Origin: Candidatus Planktophila sp.
GTDB taxonomy: Bacteria; Actinomycetota; Actinomycetes; Nanopelagicales; Nanopelagicaceae
NCBI GenBank assembly: GCA_021741905.1
Contig: JAIOWZ010000002.1
Location: 27,012-91,011 of the forward strand
Length of the DNA: 64,000 nt
Reading direction: 5' to 3'
Positions 25,642-34,819 of this stretch are shown one piece after another. The notes under the pieces were generated by a model that ran no database searches, had not been told where the DNA came from, and saw only the letters and a list, made by a program, of their open reading frames with translations. The number at the start of each line of letters is the position of its first letter. Positions within the stretch are counted from its first letter, which is position 1. A program made the translations under genes and the position numbers.

Positions 25642-26307
25642 TTAAATAAGTGACTTTAAATCGGCTACAGAGTTAATAACAGATGTCGCGCCGGCATCAT
25701 GCAGCGTGTGCTCATCATGCGCGCCTGTTAAAACACCAATCGATTGACCGGCACCAAAGGTAACTGCAGCTTGCATGTCTGCTGCAGTGTCTCCCAGAAC
25801 AATCACATCCGCGGGATTTGTAATACCTAAAGTAGTCGCAGCTTTTTGTAACATATCTGGGTGTGGACGACCACGACCAGCCTCACCGGGTGTTACTGAG
25901 ATATCAATTAGATCTTTCCATTCTAGTTCGTTGATCAAAGTTTCTAATGTTGATCTGCTAAATCCAGTAGTTAGCGCAATTGCAATTCCCTTTGAACGCA
26001 GGTATTTAAACACATCTTCGGCACCTGCAATGGGAACTGCTCCAAATTCTGCAATCTTGCTGACATATGACTCTTCAAAAGCAACATTTGCTGTGTGTGC
26101 TTTTTCAGCATCACCTAATAACTTTGTAAAGACATCGAGCTTTGATTGACCCATGGTGTCAATTGCATACTGAGTCCATTCAGCGCCATGTGTGGGCCAC
26201 AATTCAGGCTGTGTTGCTTCAAATGCATTCTTGAATGCGGAAATGACGAGCCCATCATCATTCAGAACTGTTCCTGCAACATCAAAAGCAACCATTTCTA
26301 CGCTCAT
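25642..26307 (-). CDS. Phosphonatase-like HAD hydrolase (PhnX-like)
   Basis: A 221-residue HAD enzyme. The nucleophile motif is FDVAGT (Asp9), with Ala two residues on instead of the Asp of phosphatases. This substitution is typical of phosphonoacetaldehyde hydrolase (PhnX). The cap domain has MGQSKLDVF, whose Lys56 aligns by eye with the Schiff-base lysine in the PhnX MGLLKIDHV segment. GRGRPHPDML and VLGDTAADMQAA complete the active site. This fits the phosphonatase-like group (TIGR03351) that travels with FAD oxidases. The expected reaction is cleavage of phosphonoacetaldehyde to acetaldehyde and phosphate. The ATG overlaps the oxidase stop (TGATG). Confidence 0.87.
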   Translation of the reverse strand: MSVEMVAFDVAGTVLNDDGLVISAFKNAFEATQPELWPTHGAEWTQYAIDTMGQSKLDVFTKLLGDAEKAHTANVAFEESYVSKIAEFGAVPIAGAEDVFKYLRSKGIAIALTTGFSRSTLETLINELEWKDLIDISVTPGEAGRGRPHPDMLQKAATTLGITNPADVIVLGDTAADMQAAVTFGAGQSIGVLTGAHDEHTLHDAGATSVINSVADLKSLI

Positions 26308-27419
26308 CACAGCCCCTTAATTGTTTCTTCGGCAATTGCCGGAGCCAGGGTATTTCCTCGGCCTCCGGGTCCAGTTACTGAAATGATGTTGTGTGCCATG
26401 TGGCGACGATCGCAAACAGCACCATCTGTGCGCTGGCTATAAACACCATCCCAGCGATTAACAATTGGTGGCAGTTTCTTCCCTAGCAAATTGCTGGCAA
26501 CTTCATGGAGGTATGTGTATGGATCCTCATCTAATTTAAATTCAAATGGCTCTGCGTATTCATGTGTGTCACCAATCGTCAAGGTGCCATCTGCGCGCTG
26601 CACCATCAATAGCTGCATATGATTAGTTGATGCAATGTGATGTTGTGGTGGCAGATTCTCACGTGTGGGCACTTCATATCCTGGGTAATAACGCATTGAA
26701 TCACCATCAGCAATAGAGGTCGTTAAGACCTCATCAAGAGGTGCGGTACTCATCATCTGCAATCTCACGCGGCGAATTGGCGCGGTATCAAACTGTTCTT
26801 TAAATAAGGAAGTGTGGTCTGCCCCTGGGCATACAATCGCAACATCACCTTCAAACAATTCACCATTACGGGCAACAACTACCGCTTTACTTCCATCGCT
26901 TCTGATATCTACAACATCTAGATTATTCCGCCAAATATAGTTCTCATTGCGCAGCAAATACTCTCGCATTGACCGCAACACTGACCCTGGCTCAACTGTT
27001 GCATCCAGTGGACACCAAAGTGAGGCTAAGTAATTTCCGCGTAGCGCAGGGTTAATCTTCTGGGTTTCATCTCGATCAAGTATCTGCCATTGACGGTCTA
27101 GCGCATCCTCTTTCTTTAAACACTCTTCCATAACAGCTACTTCTTCTTTGTTTATTGCAAGAGTTAATGATCCGTTTGCGCGAAAAAGCATTTCTGGAAT
27201 TGCGCCATGAATCTCGTCCCATAAGTGGCGAGCGCGAACGGCTGCTTGTAATTCAGCACCACTTTTTCGGCCGCTGACCCAAACCAGCCCAAAGTTTCGA
27301 ACTGAGGCGCTTCTGGCCACATCATCGCGCTCAAGCTGGATGACCTGGTGGCCACCTTTGATCGCCTCAAAGGCATGGGCAGTCCCGATGATGCCGCCGC
27401 CGATAATCACAATCTTCAT
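26307..27419 (-). CDS. FAD-dependent amine oxidase of phosphonate degradation (TIGR03364-like)
   Basis: A 370-residue DAO-type flavoprotein. The N-terminal dinucleotide-binding motif is VIIGGGIIGTAHA (residues 4-16), followed by QLERDDVARSASVRNFG, typical of the sarcosine/glycine oxidase fold. The C-terminus has SVTGPGGRGNTLAPAIAEE, which contacts FAD. Enzymes of this group found next to phosphonatase-like HAD proteins oxidise 2-aminoethylphosphonate or its N-methyl derivative to phosphonoacetaldehyde. This would feed the HAD enzyme encoded directly downstream with overlapping stop and start. It replaces the usual transaminase PhnW, which is not seen. It is divergent from the acyl-CoA dehydrogenase gene. 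Confidence 0.87.
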   Translation of the reverse strand: MKIVIIGGGIIGTAHAFEAIKGGHQVIQLERDDVARSASVRNFGLVWVSGRKSGAELQAAVRARHLWDEIHGAIPEMLFRANGSLTLAINKEEVAVMEECLKKEDALDRQWQILDRDETQKINPALRGNYLASLWCPLDATVEPGSVLRSMREYLLRNENYIWRNNLDVVDIRSDGSKAVVVARNGELFEGDVAIVCPGADHTSLFKEQFDTAPIRRVRLQMMSTAPLDEVLTTSIADGDSMRYYPGYEVPTRENLPPQHHIASTNHMQLLMVQRADGTLTIGDTHEYAEPFEFKLDEDPYTYLHEVASNLLGKKLPPIVNRWDGVYSQRTDGAVCDRRHMAHNIISVTGPGGRGNTLAPAIAEETIKGL

Positions 27420-27495
27420 GGTGGCTACTGTCCTGTGCTTGGCTGAACAGCGGGTTTATCCCACGCGAAGGTTAAGCAAACTGTCGCGTTCTGTG

Positions 27496-27530
27496 TTGAT
27501 TATGTTACTGGTGGGTAGCACAATTACCCC
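27496..27530 (+). promoter_or_regulatory. Leaderless promoter of the acyl-CoA dehydrogenase gene
   Basis: TTGATT (27496-27501), a 17-nt spacer, CACAAT (27519-27524) and 6 nt precede the ATG at 27531. There is no Shine-Dalgarno sequence. A -35 element at the ideal distance makes this one of the better examples of the pattern. Confidence 0.55.
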
Positions 27531-29354
27531 ATGAGCCACTACACAGCCAATCTACGTGACATTGAATTCTGCCTCTTTGACCTATTAGGTCGCGACAAAG
27601 TTATGGGTGCTAACCCATACGGAGAAGTTGATCGCGACACTGCAATAGGAATGCTTGAAGAGGTAAAGCGTATGTGTGAAAACGATCTAGCTGCATCATT
27701 TGTTGAAGGTGATCGCGTTGGTGCGATTTTAAATAAAGAAACTGGCAACGTTACTTTGCCTGAAAGTTTTAAGAAGTCATACAAAGCATATGTTGATGGT
27801 GAGTGGTGGCGTGTTGATGCACCAGTAGATCTAGGTGGAATGAAGATTCCTCCATCTGTTCGTTGGGCAATTGCTGAAATGGTTTTGGGTTCAAACCCTG
27901 CAATTCACATCTACGCATCTGGTTATGCCTTTGCACAGGTTGCATATGTTCTTGGAACAGATGAGCAAAAGAAGATTGCAAAGCACATGGTTGAAAAGCA
28001 CTGGGGTGCAACGATGCAGCTAACAGAACCTGATGCAGGTTCTGATGTGGGTGCAGGTCGCACCAAGGCTGTGCAACAAGCAGATGGCACATGGCACATC
28101 ACCGGAAATAAGCGTTACATCACTTCAGGGGATGCCGACTTCTATGACAATGTTGTTCACTTTGTGCTTGCACGCCGTGAAGGTGGCGGTCCAGGAACAA
28201 AGGGTCTTTCCTTATTCCTTATTCCTAAATTCATGTTTGACTTTGAAACAGGGGAGATGGGCAAGCGCAACGGCGTTTATGTCACAGCACTGGAAGACAA
28301 AATGGGACTCAATGTCTCTGCCACCTGTGAAGTTAACTTAGGTGAAAAAGAGCCTGCTGTTGGATATCTATTAGGAGATGTTCACGAAGGTATTAAGCAG
28401 ATGTTTAAGGTCATTGAATTTGCTCGCATGATGGTGGGAACAAAAGCTATTGCAACGCTATCTGCTGGCTATATGCAGGCGTTGTCATATGCCAAAGAGC
28501 GCGTGCAGGGCGGTGACATGAAGGTAATGAATGACAAAGCATCCCCTCGCGTCACCATCATTAAGCACCCTGATGTGCGCCGCTCATTGATGGTGCAAAA
28601 GTCTTATAGCGAAGGTATGCGTGCACTAGTGCTCTATACCGCCTCCATTCAAGATGAGATCGAGCTTGCAGAAGCAGCTGGCGATAAAGATCGCGCTGCA
28701 GACATGATTGCACTGAACGATTTATTGCTTCCAGTTGTTAAGGGTTACGGTTCAGAAAAGTCTTGGACTCTTCTTGGTACAGAATCACTACAAACATTTG
28801 GTGGCGCAGGCTTTACGCGCGATTGGCCAATTGAACAGTATGTGCGCGATGCAAAGATTGATACTTTGTATGAAGGCACAACAGCAATTCAAGGTCTTGA
28901 CTTCTTCTTCCGCAAAATTGTGAAAGATGGTGGACGTGCACTAGGTCTGCTAGGTAAAGAGATTCAGAATTTTGCCGAAACTGGTGGGGTACATGATGCT
29001 GAAAAGCAAGCACTACTTAAGGCACTGGGTGATCTCAATGGAATTGTTGCTGTTCTAGTGGGACATGCAATGGATTCACAAACAGACGCTGTCAAGATTT
29101 ATAAGGTTGGCCTTAATACATCTCGTTGTTTAATGGCTGTTGGTGACATCATCACTTCCTGGTTGTTACTACGTCAAGCAGATATCGCAGTTGAGAAACT
29201 GCCTAACGCTGGCAAGGACACTGATTTCTACACAGGCAAGATTGCAGCAGCTAAGTTCTTCGTTCATAACAATCTGCCACACATCACCGCAGATCGTAAG
29301 ATCGTTGAAGCAACTGATGGATCGATCATGGAGATCCCAGAAAGCGCCTTTTAG
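27531..29354 (+). CDS. Acyl-CoA dehydrogenase, long form
   Basis: Catalyses FAD-dependent alpha,beta-dehydrogenation of acyl-CoA in beta-oxidation. The 607 residues include the extra N-terminal domain of the FadE5/AcdP-like group (MSHYTANLRDIEFCLFDLLG), the middle domain with MQLTEPDAGSDVG, and the C-terminal domain with the catalytic-type Glu in YEGTTAIQ near residue 445. A further C-terminal extension of about 130 residues is usual for this subgroup. Electrons would pass to ETF and perhaps to the EtfD-like protein at 12394. The start is probably leaderless. Confidence 0.93.
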   Translation: MSHYTANLRDIEFCLFDLLGRDKVMGANPYGEVDRDTAIGMLEEVKRMCENDLAASFVEGDRVGAILNKETGNVTLPESFKKSYKAYVDGEWWRVDAPVDLGGMKIPPSVRWAIAEMVLGSNPAIHIYASGYAFAQVAYVLGTDEQKKIAKHMVEKHWGATMQLTEPDAGSDVGAGRTKAVQQADGTWHITGNKRYITSGDADFYDNVVHFVLARREGGGPGTKGLSLFLIPKFMFDFETGEMGKRNGVYVTALEDKMGLNVSATCEVNLGEKEPAVGYLLGDVHEGIKQMFKVIEFARMMVGTKAIATLSAGYMQALSYAKERVQGGDMKVMNDKASPRVTIIKHPDVRRSLMVQKSYSEGMRALVLYTASIQDEIELAEAAGDKDRAADMIALNDLLLPVVKGYGSEKSWTLLGTESLQTFGGAGFTRDWPIEQYVRDAKIDTLYEGTTAIQGLDFFFRKIVKDGGRALGLLGKEIQNFAETGGVHDAEKQALLKALGDLNGIVAVLVGHAMDSQTDAVKIYKVGLNTSRCLMAVGDIITSWLLLRQADIAVEKLPNAGKDTDFYTGKIAAAKFFVHNNLPHITADRKIVEATDGSIMEIPESAF

Positions 29355-29359
29355 TCAGT

Positions 29360-29371
29360 TACTCTTACTAA
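29360..29371 (+). promoter_or_regulatory. Leaderless promoter -10 of the EamA gene
   Basis: TACTCT (29360-29365) is followed by 6 nt and the ATG at 29372. It sits in the 17-nt gap after the acyl-CoA dehydrogenase stop, so the transporter gene may have its own promoter. Confidence 0.45.
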
Positions 29372-30292
29372 ATGCTGAAAGCTAGGCGCAGTGAATTACT
29401 CCTGATTCTTTCTGCGTTGATGTTTGCAAGTAACGGCATCGCATCAAAGTTATTGCTAGATGGCCACATCACTGCTTGGCGATTAGCTCAAATTCGCGCA
29501 ATTAGCGCATGCGCAATCCTGGCGATATATCTATGGCGTAAAGCGCCTACAACCTTTCGCATTAAACGCTCAGAGATCCTGCCGCTCGTTTCCTATGGGG
29601 TCCTTGGAATCGCCATGGTCCAGGCGCTGTATTTCTTAGCCATTTCAAGAATGCATGTAAGCATTGCCCTGCTTATCGAATTCACCGCACCTGTCTGGAT
29701 AGTTGTCTATTTACGGGTTATTAAGCGCAAACATGTACCTAACCAAATGTGGCTGGCCTTGCTTTTGGCGCTCAGTGGTTTGGCGTTGATCGCACAAATC
29801 TGGGATGGCTTAACCCTTGATGGCATCGGCGTTATTGCAGGATTTGGTGCCTCTTTCATGCTCGCTTATTACTTCCTGTGTGGTGAAGCACTCTCTGAAA
29901 GCCGTGACAATCAATCAATCACAATGTGGGGATTCTTCTTTGCCGGGCTTGCCTGGTGTTTAGTCTTGCCAGTGTGGAGCTTTCCTTTTGATGTGCTCAC
30001 AACATCAATTTCGCTAGAAGGCGCGCTCGAAGGCAATAGCGCGCCAGGGTGGGTGTTAATTCTTTATGTTGTGTTAGTTGGAACGATATTTCCGTATCTC
30101 TGTGTGATGGTTGGACTGAGGAATTTGAAGGCATCTACTACTAGCGCATTTGGATTACTAGAACCAATTTTTGTTGGGATCATTGCCTGGTTTTGGCTTG
30201 CAGAATCATGGACAGTTATTCAACTTGCAGGCGGTGTTGTTGTTATCGCCGGTATCTATATGGCAGATCAAGCTCGAAGTAAAACTACTTAA
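29372..30292 (+). CDS. EamA/DMT-family transporter
   Basis: A 306-residue membrane protein with ten hydrophobic segments arranged as two EamA repeats. The first repeat starts at LLLILSALMFASNGIASKLLL and includes the conserved FTAPVWIVVYL near residue 106; the second includes GLLEPIFVGIIAWFWLAE near residue 265. Family members export amino acids or metabolites (RhtA/YdcZ type). Substrate is not predictable. The 3' end overlaps the convergent dnaB gene by 4 nt. Confidence 0.9.
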   Translation: MLKARRSELLLILSALMFASNGIASKLLLDGHITAWRLAQIRAISACAILAIYLWRKAPTTFRIKRSEILPLVSYGVLGIAMVQALYFLAISRMHVSIALLIEFTAPVWIVVYLRVIKRKHVPNQMWLALLLALSGLALIAQIWDGLTLDGIGVIAGFGASFMLAYYFLCGEALSESRDNQSITMWGFFFAGLAWCLVLPVWSFPFDVLTTSISLEGALEGNSAPGWVLILYVVLVGTIFPYLCVMVGLRNLKASTTSAFGLLEPIFVGIIAWFWLAESWTVIQLAGGVVVIAGIYMADQARSKTT

Positions 30293-31734
30293 GCCCCGAA
30301 GTTATCATCCGGCGCAGTGTTGCCTTCGCGCTGTTGTGTCCAGTCGGTTCCACTGCCTGGGTTTTGTGGCATATCCACAAATCGTGCGTAGTGAAGTTGG
30401 GCGGAGATGACAATTTTTGCAGTAGGTCCGTTACGGTGCTTTGCAACAATTAAATCTGCTTCACCTGTTCGATTTTGTTGATCATACATATCATCGCGGT
30501 GCAACATGATGACTACGTCAGCATCTTGTTCAATAGAACCTGATTCACGAAGATCTGACAGCAGTGGTCTCTTATCAGTACGTTGTTCGGGACCACGGTT
30601 AAGCTGTGAAATTGCAATTACAGGAATGTTTAACTCTTTTGCCATCAACTTTAATTGGCGGGAAAACTCTGAAACTTCCTGCTGGCGGTTTTCCACCTTT
30701 TTACCCGATGACATCAGCTGTAAGTAGTCAATAACAATGAGTTTAAGGTCATGGCGCTGCTTTAAGCGGCGGGCCTTTGCGCGAATCTCCATCATGGAAA
30801 GGTTTGGTGAATCATCAATAAATAATGGCGCCTCTGAAATTTCACCCATACGGCGAGCAAGACGAGACCATTCATCATCAGATAATGAACCTGAACGAAT
30901 ATTGTTGAGGCCAACACGTGCTTCTGCTGACAACATACGCATTGTGATTTCACTCTTTGACATTTCAAGAGAGAAAATAACTGATGTTAATCCATCTTGA
31001 ATTGATGCTTGGCGGACAATATCCAGACCAAGTGTTGATTTACCCATTGCAGGACGGGCAGCGAGAATAATCATGTTACCTGGGTGCAGCCCATGGGTTA
31101 AGGCATCAAGCTCTTTAAATCCTGTCTTAACACCTTCTACACCAATACCTTTTGACATTGCTTCGATCTCATCAAGTGCTTTCGGCAAGAGTGTTGAGAG
31201 CATGACGTAATCTTCTGATGAGCGACGTTCGGTGACTGCATAGACTTCAGCTTGTGCAAGGTCGACCATGTCATCGACTTCACCTTCGGTGGTGTAACCG
31301 TATTGAACAATCTTTGTGCCTGCTTCAACTAAGCGACGCATGATTGCATGTTCGCGAACAATTTTTGCGTAATATCCAGCGTTAGCAGCTGTTGGAACAG
31401 AAGAGATTAGTGTGTGTAAATAAGGAGCACCACCTGCGCGTGCAATGTCACCACGTTTTGTAAGTTCTGCAGATACTGTCACCGCATCTGCTGGTTCACC
31501 GTGTCCATACAATTCAATAATTGCGTCGTAAATTAATTCATGTGCTGGGCGATAGAAATCGCGATCACGAATAATTTCAATAACATCTGCGATTGCATCC
31601 TTAGATAACAACATTCCACCAAGTACAGATTGCTCTGCAATGAGATCTTGTGGTGGTGTGCGCTCGAACTCAGCTCCAACAGAGTTGATGTTGGGATCAC
31701 GAGGGCGGTTGTTAGGAAGTTCTGCGATGCTCAC
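30289..31734 (-). CDS. dnaB: Replicative DNA helicase
   Basis: Hexameric helicase that opens the fork, 481 residues. The N-terminal domain begins near PPQDLIAEQSVLGGMLLS, and the RecA-like domain has Walker A ARPAMGKST (about residue 227), Walker B-type LIVIDYLQLM and the SQLNRGPEQR motif. No intein is present, unlike some mycobacterial copies. The GTG start has GGGAGG upstream. The upstream gap carries several DnaA boxes (31842-31905). It does not follow rplI directly; corA and a protease gene lie between. Confidence 0.97.
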   Translation of the reverse strand: MSIAELPNNRPRDPNINSVGAEFERTPPQDLIAEQSVLGGMLLSKDAIADVIEIIRDRDFYRPAHELIYDAIIELYGHGEPADAVTVSAELTKRGDIARAGGAPYLHTLISSVPTAANAGYYAKIVREHAIMRRLVEAGTKIVQYGYTTEGEVDDMVDLAQAEVYAVTERRSSEDYVMLSTLLPKALDEIEAMSKGIGVEGVKTGFKELDALTHGLHPGNMIILAARPAMGKSTLGLDIVRQASIQDGLTSVIFSLEMSKSEITMRMLSAEARVGLNNIRSGSLSDDEWSRLARRMGEISEAPLFIDDSPNLSMMEIRAKARRLKQRHDLKLIVIDYLQLMSSGKKVENRQQEVSEFSRQLKLMAKELNIPVIAISQLNRGPEQRTDKRPLLSDLRESGSIEQDADVVIMLHRDDMYDQQNRTGEADLIVAKHRNGPTAKIVISAQLHYARFVDMPQNPGSGTDWTQQREGNTAPDDNFGA

Positions 31735-32049
31735 GCGTTAAACCTCCCATAGGACACTGACAAGTGCGTTACCTGCTGCGCGTAACTTAAGCCTTTGCTC
31801 CCCACGCACGCGAAGATCACCCTTTGCCCCTGGGGAAAAGCTGTGTGTAAGTGGGTGGATAAGGGTGATTTCCTGTGCATGTAGCGGTGGATCCAGTGTG
31901 GATAACTACAGGTGGCCGCTCTCATCCTTGCTAAAAGCGCAGGTCAGGGGCGATATCTATGCACACAGCCCTGTGGAGGAAAGTATTTTTGGGCATCCCA
32001 CATTGCGAGATCGCACCCGCTGTTTACCTATCTAGGGCAGAGTTCGACC
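31735..32049. promoter_or_regulatory. dnaB-corA intergenic region with DnaA boxes
   Basis: The 315-nt divergent gap holds one perfect DnaA box, TGTGGATAA at 31897-31905, one 8/9 match, GGTGGATAA at 31854-31862, and a weak one, TGTGTGTAA at 31842-31850, all in the same orientation within 64 nt. No open reading frame or RNA gene is evident. The boxes may let DnaA control dnaB or corA, or titrate DnaA. Confidence 0.55.
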
Positions 32050-33021
32050 ATGATCGTTGATTACGCCTTGTACCGCGCTGGGATTCGCTATACCGAACCA
32101 TCTAATTTGCCTGAACTAATTACAAAGGCAAAAACTGAAGGTGGCTTTGTCTGGGTTGGTTTAGCAGAGCCCACACAGGAAGAGTTTGAAAAGATCGTGG
32201 GAGATTTTCGCTTTCACACTCTCTCAATCGAAGATGCGGTCAATGCAAAGCAGCGACCTAAGTTAGAAGATTATCCTGGCTTGCAGTTTTGTGTTTTAAA
32301 AACAGTTTTCTACGATGAAGCACGAAGTGAAGTTTCAACAGGTGAAATATTTTGTTTTGTTGGCGAGCACTACATCGTTGTTGTTCGACATGGTGATGGT
32401 GCACCGCTTGCAAATACTCGTCACCAGTTGGAGGAAAATCCAGAACATCTCGCAAAGGGACCATACGCTGTCCTGCACGCGATCATTGACCACTGCATTG
32501 ATTGCTATATAGATGTTGCAGCAGAGCTTGAACAAGATGTAATGCAGGTTGAACAACGAGTCTTTAATACGGATCTAGCAACACAGTCTGGAGATATATA
32601 CTTCTTAAAGCGTGAAGTTATTGAGTTCCGCCACGCAATCGATCCACTACTTTCACCACTGCAAAAGTTAGCAAGTGAAGGCGCACCTCACATCAATCCA
32701 GTACTGACTCCATTCTTCCGCGACACATTAGATCACCTATCACGTGCATCAGATGCTGCAGCTGGGTTAGATGCATTGCTGACATCTGCCCTACAAGCAG
32801 ATTTAGCTCATATTCAGTTGCAGCAAAATATTGATATACGCAAAATTACTGCATACGTAGCACTTGCTTCTGTGCCAACTATGGTTGCTGGTCTCTATGG
32901 AATGAACTTTGATGTGATGCCTGAATTACGCTGGAAATTTGGTTACCCGATGGTGATGACGGGGCTACTTCTTATCACTGGTTTTCTCTACTGGAAGTTT
33001 AAGAAAGCTAAGTGGCTCTAA
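32050..33021 (+). CDS. corA: CorA-family magnesium/divalent cation channel
   Basis: A 323-residue protein with a large cytoplasmic N-terminal domain and two C-terminal membrane helices. The signature YGMNF at the pore entrance follows the first helix (VALASVPTMVAGLYGMNFDVMP, near residue 283). The acidic coiled-coil funnel (AELEQDVMQVEQRVFN) is visible. The ATG at 32050 matches the family N-terminus; the frame is open 46 codons further upstream into the DnaA-box region and is not supported there. It would import magnesium or cobalt along the membrane potential. No magnesium-sensing leader was recognised. Confidence 0.93.
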   Translation: MIVDYALYRAGIRYTEPSNLPELITKAKTEGGFVWVGLAEPTQEEFEKIVGDFRFHTLSIEDAVNAKQRPKLEDYPGLQFCVLKTVFYDEARSEVSTGEIFCFVGEHYIVVVRHGDGAPLANTRHQLEENPEHLAKGPYAVLHAIIDHCIDCYIDVAAELEQDVMQVEQRVFNTDLATQSGDIYFLKREVIEFRHAIDPLLSPLQKLASEGAPHINPVLTPFFRDTLDHLSRASDAAAGLDALLTSALQADLAHIQLQQNIDIRKITAYVALASVPTMVAGLYGMNFDVMPELRWKFGYPMVMTGLLLITGFLYWKFKKAKWL

Positions 33022-33024
33022 AGA

Positions 33025-34710
33025 TCAACCCACTTTTTCTACTTTAACAACATCTCCAAAATCTCCCGACTCAACAACTGTGATTTTCCAACCGTTGGTT
33101 GTAACCGATTCTCCTAACTTTAAAGCACTATCTGTGTACCACTCACGATCAAGTGTGCGCGCTGGAACGATTAATTGCATGGGAGAACGCTTATAAGGAA
33201 CTCGTGTGTCTACCGTGTAGACCAAGACACCTTGGTCTTTAGGGGAGAGGAAAGAATCCCAGCCATAGCTTCGGCGAGACTCAATAGTAATCGCTGTGTA
33301 GGTTCCGGTCGGAATAATCAATCCCTTTAAATCAGTATCCCGCTGTTCTAGGGGACGAATCCAATGCGTACTCGTGCTTGGTTGAGAAATACACAGAACT
33401 TGCTTTGGGGCTAGAACATTTATGAGGAAACGACTCCACAATAAAATTTCTGGCACAGTGCTACCGCTACCCATCACATCAAAGACACCAAGTCCTTCTG
33501 GGCGTTGAATATTTGAATTAACTGAATCAACAAAGCGCATATCTGTTAAGCCAAGGGCGTGACCGTATTCATGCACCCAGGCAGAGCTATCTGTCTTAGT
33601 AACTCCTTTACCTGCCAACATGTAATTAAAGATAGATCCTTCACTTGTTACAAAGGTATTTTGAGTATCAACTACCCATGTACCAATTTGCTCTTGGGTT
33701 GTTGCTAGGGGAAATACAACAACTACTGTTTCAACTTTTGAGAAATCTATCTCTGAGTCATATTGGCTAACAACAAAGCGAACGAAATCTGAGTATTTTC
33801 TACTCTCAAACCCATATAAGCCGCTAGTAAGTTCATACTCTAAAACTTTCTTTGGTAACTGCTTATATTTAGAAGGCGTTCTGACCTCTATTTCGGTACC
33901 AACAAAGGATTGGGCCTCCCAAAAAGTCTTCATCACTTCGATAGGTTTTTTGTAATCAGCACCTGGATTTGTTTCACTCGTTATGTCAGAAAAACTAACT
34001 GGCAAAATCTGGACCACAGTTTTCTTCGTGAAATTAACTCGGCCCTGAGGCAATGGGAAGCCAACGGTCATATTTGTTAGTTGTGGGTCACCATCAGGTA
34101 AGCGGCAACTTGTTAAATCCTCAAAGGCGGTTGAGCTTGTGAGCTCTGTAATGGGCTTACTGGTTACAACTGGTGGTTTCACGTAAGGGTTTATTTCGGC
34201 GTTACCAGTTGGGACCGTAGGTTCGTTTCCCTTTGGCGGAACAGGTGGTGCGATTTCTCCTGTGTCTTGATCAACAGCCCTACCGCCAGGTCGTGGAAAA
34301 TATCTGTCATCGAATTGATTGCACATCAGAACAACTAAGACTTTGGCATCGTTGTAGCCAACAACATCTCCAGAGTTTCGAAGACATGCCTGTCCTTGGA
34401 CAGCTCTGGTTGGATCAATGGTTCGTGTTGGAGTCGGTGTTGGAGTCGGTGTTGGTGTGGGTGTGGGTGTTGGTGTGGGTGTTGGTGTGGGTGTGGGTGT
34501 GGGTGTGGGTGTTGGTGTGGGAGTTGGGATTACAACACCTTTGTTCCACACAAGTTTCTTTCCACTTTTAATGCAGGTGTACTTCTTGCCCAGATAAGTA
34601 GAAGTTTGTCCAGCTTTTTTACACACTCCACCAGCTTTAACGGCAGCTGTCGCACTCAAGGGAATTATTAGAGCGAAGACCAGGGTAAGTGCAAGCAGAG
34701 TCTTCTTCAT
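33025..34710 (-). CDS. Secreted HExxH metalloprotease-like protein with Thr-Pro repeat linker
   Basis: A 561-residue exported protein. A signal peptide (residues 1-23) is followed by a small two-cysteine domain ([32 protein letters not shown], residues 27-58), then 17 Pro-Thr pairs (residues 62-95), and a catalytic domain. The zinc motif is H380-E-Y-G-H384 with Asp390 as a possible third ligand, resembling M6-type immune-inhibitor metallopeptidases. No membrane anchor is seen at the C-terminus. AAGACT 6 nt before the ATG with TTGTAA 17 nt further upstream suggests a leaderless message. Peptidase activity is inferred. A similar GKKYTC..GKKLVW module could bind the cell wall. Confidence 0.75.
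   Translation of the reverse strand: MKKTLLALTLVFALIIPLSATAAVKAGGVCKKAGQTSTYLGKKYTCIKSGKKLVWNKGVVIPTPTPTPTPTPTPTPTPTPTPTPTPTPTPTPTPTRTIDPTRAVQGQACLRNSGDVVGYNDAKVLVVLMCNQFDDRYFPRPGGRAVDQDTGEIAPPVPPKGNEPTVPTGNAEINPYVKPPVVTSKPITELTSSTAFEDLTSCRLPDGDPQLTNMTVGFPLPQGRVNFTKKTVVQILPVSFSDITSETNPGADYKKPIEVMKTFWEAQSFVGTEIEVRTPSKYKQLPKKVLEYELTSGLYGFESRKYSDFVRFVVSQYDSEIDFSKVETVVVVFPLATTQEQIGTWVVDTQNTFVTSEGSIFNYMLAGKGVTKTDSSAWVHEYGHALGLTDMRFVDSVNSNIQRPEGLGVFDVMGSGSTVPEILLWSRFLINVLAPKQVLCISQPSTSTHWIRPLEQRDTDLKGLIIPTGTYTAITIESRRSYGWDSFLSPKDQGVLVYTVDTRVPYKRSPMQLIVPARTLDREWYTDSALKLGESVTTNGWKITVVESGDFGDVVKVEKVG
34426..34527 (-). repeat. 17-copy hexanucleotide repeat encoding Pro-Thr linker
   Basis: Seventeen tandem hexamers, mainly variants of CCCACA and CCAACA on the minus strand, encode residues 62-95 of the secreted protease-like protein. 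The copies differ at third positions but many neighbours are identical. Slippage in units of 6 nt would change linker length without frameshift. Confidence 0.95.
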
Positions 34711-34745
34711 AGGGTCAGTCTTGACTCAAATGGGTTGATTTACAA
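34711..34745 (-). promoter_or_regulatory. Leaderless promoter of the secreted protease-like gene
   Basis: On the minus strand TTGTAA (34740-34745), a 17-nt spacer, AAGACT (34717-34722) and 6 nt precede the ATG at 34710. There is no ribosome site. Confidence 0.5.
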
Positions 34746-34773
34746 CTATGTGACCACGCAAATCTAGTGAGAA

Positions 34774-34803
34774 TTAAAAAACCCGCCACATACGTGACGG
34801 GTT
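34774..34803 (-). terminator. Intrinsic terminator after rplI
   Basis: AACCCGTCAC and GTGGCGGGTT on the minus strand form a 10-bp stem with one G-T pair and a 4-nt loop, followed directly by a run of T. It lies 16 nt after the rplI stop and should end the rpsF-ssb-rpsR-rplI transcript. Confidence 0.85.
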
Positions 34804-34819
34804 CTCTAATTTTTAATGA

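Noticed and set aside
34426-34527. Possible CRISPR-like array
   Set aside because: The repeat is a continuous hexamer coding for Pro-Thr with no spacers. No CRISPR array or cas gene was seen in the window.
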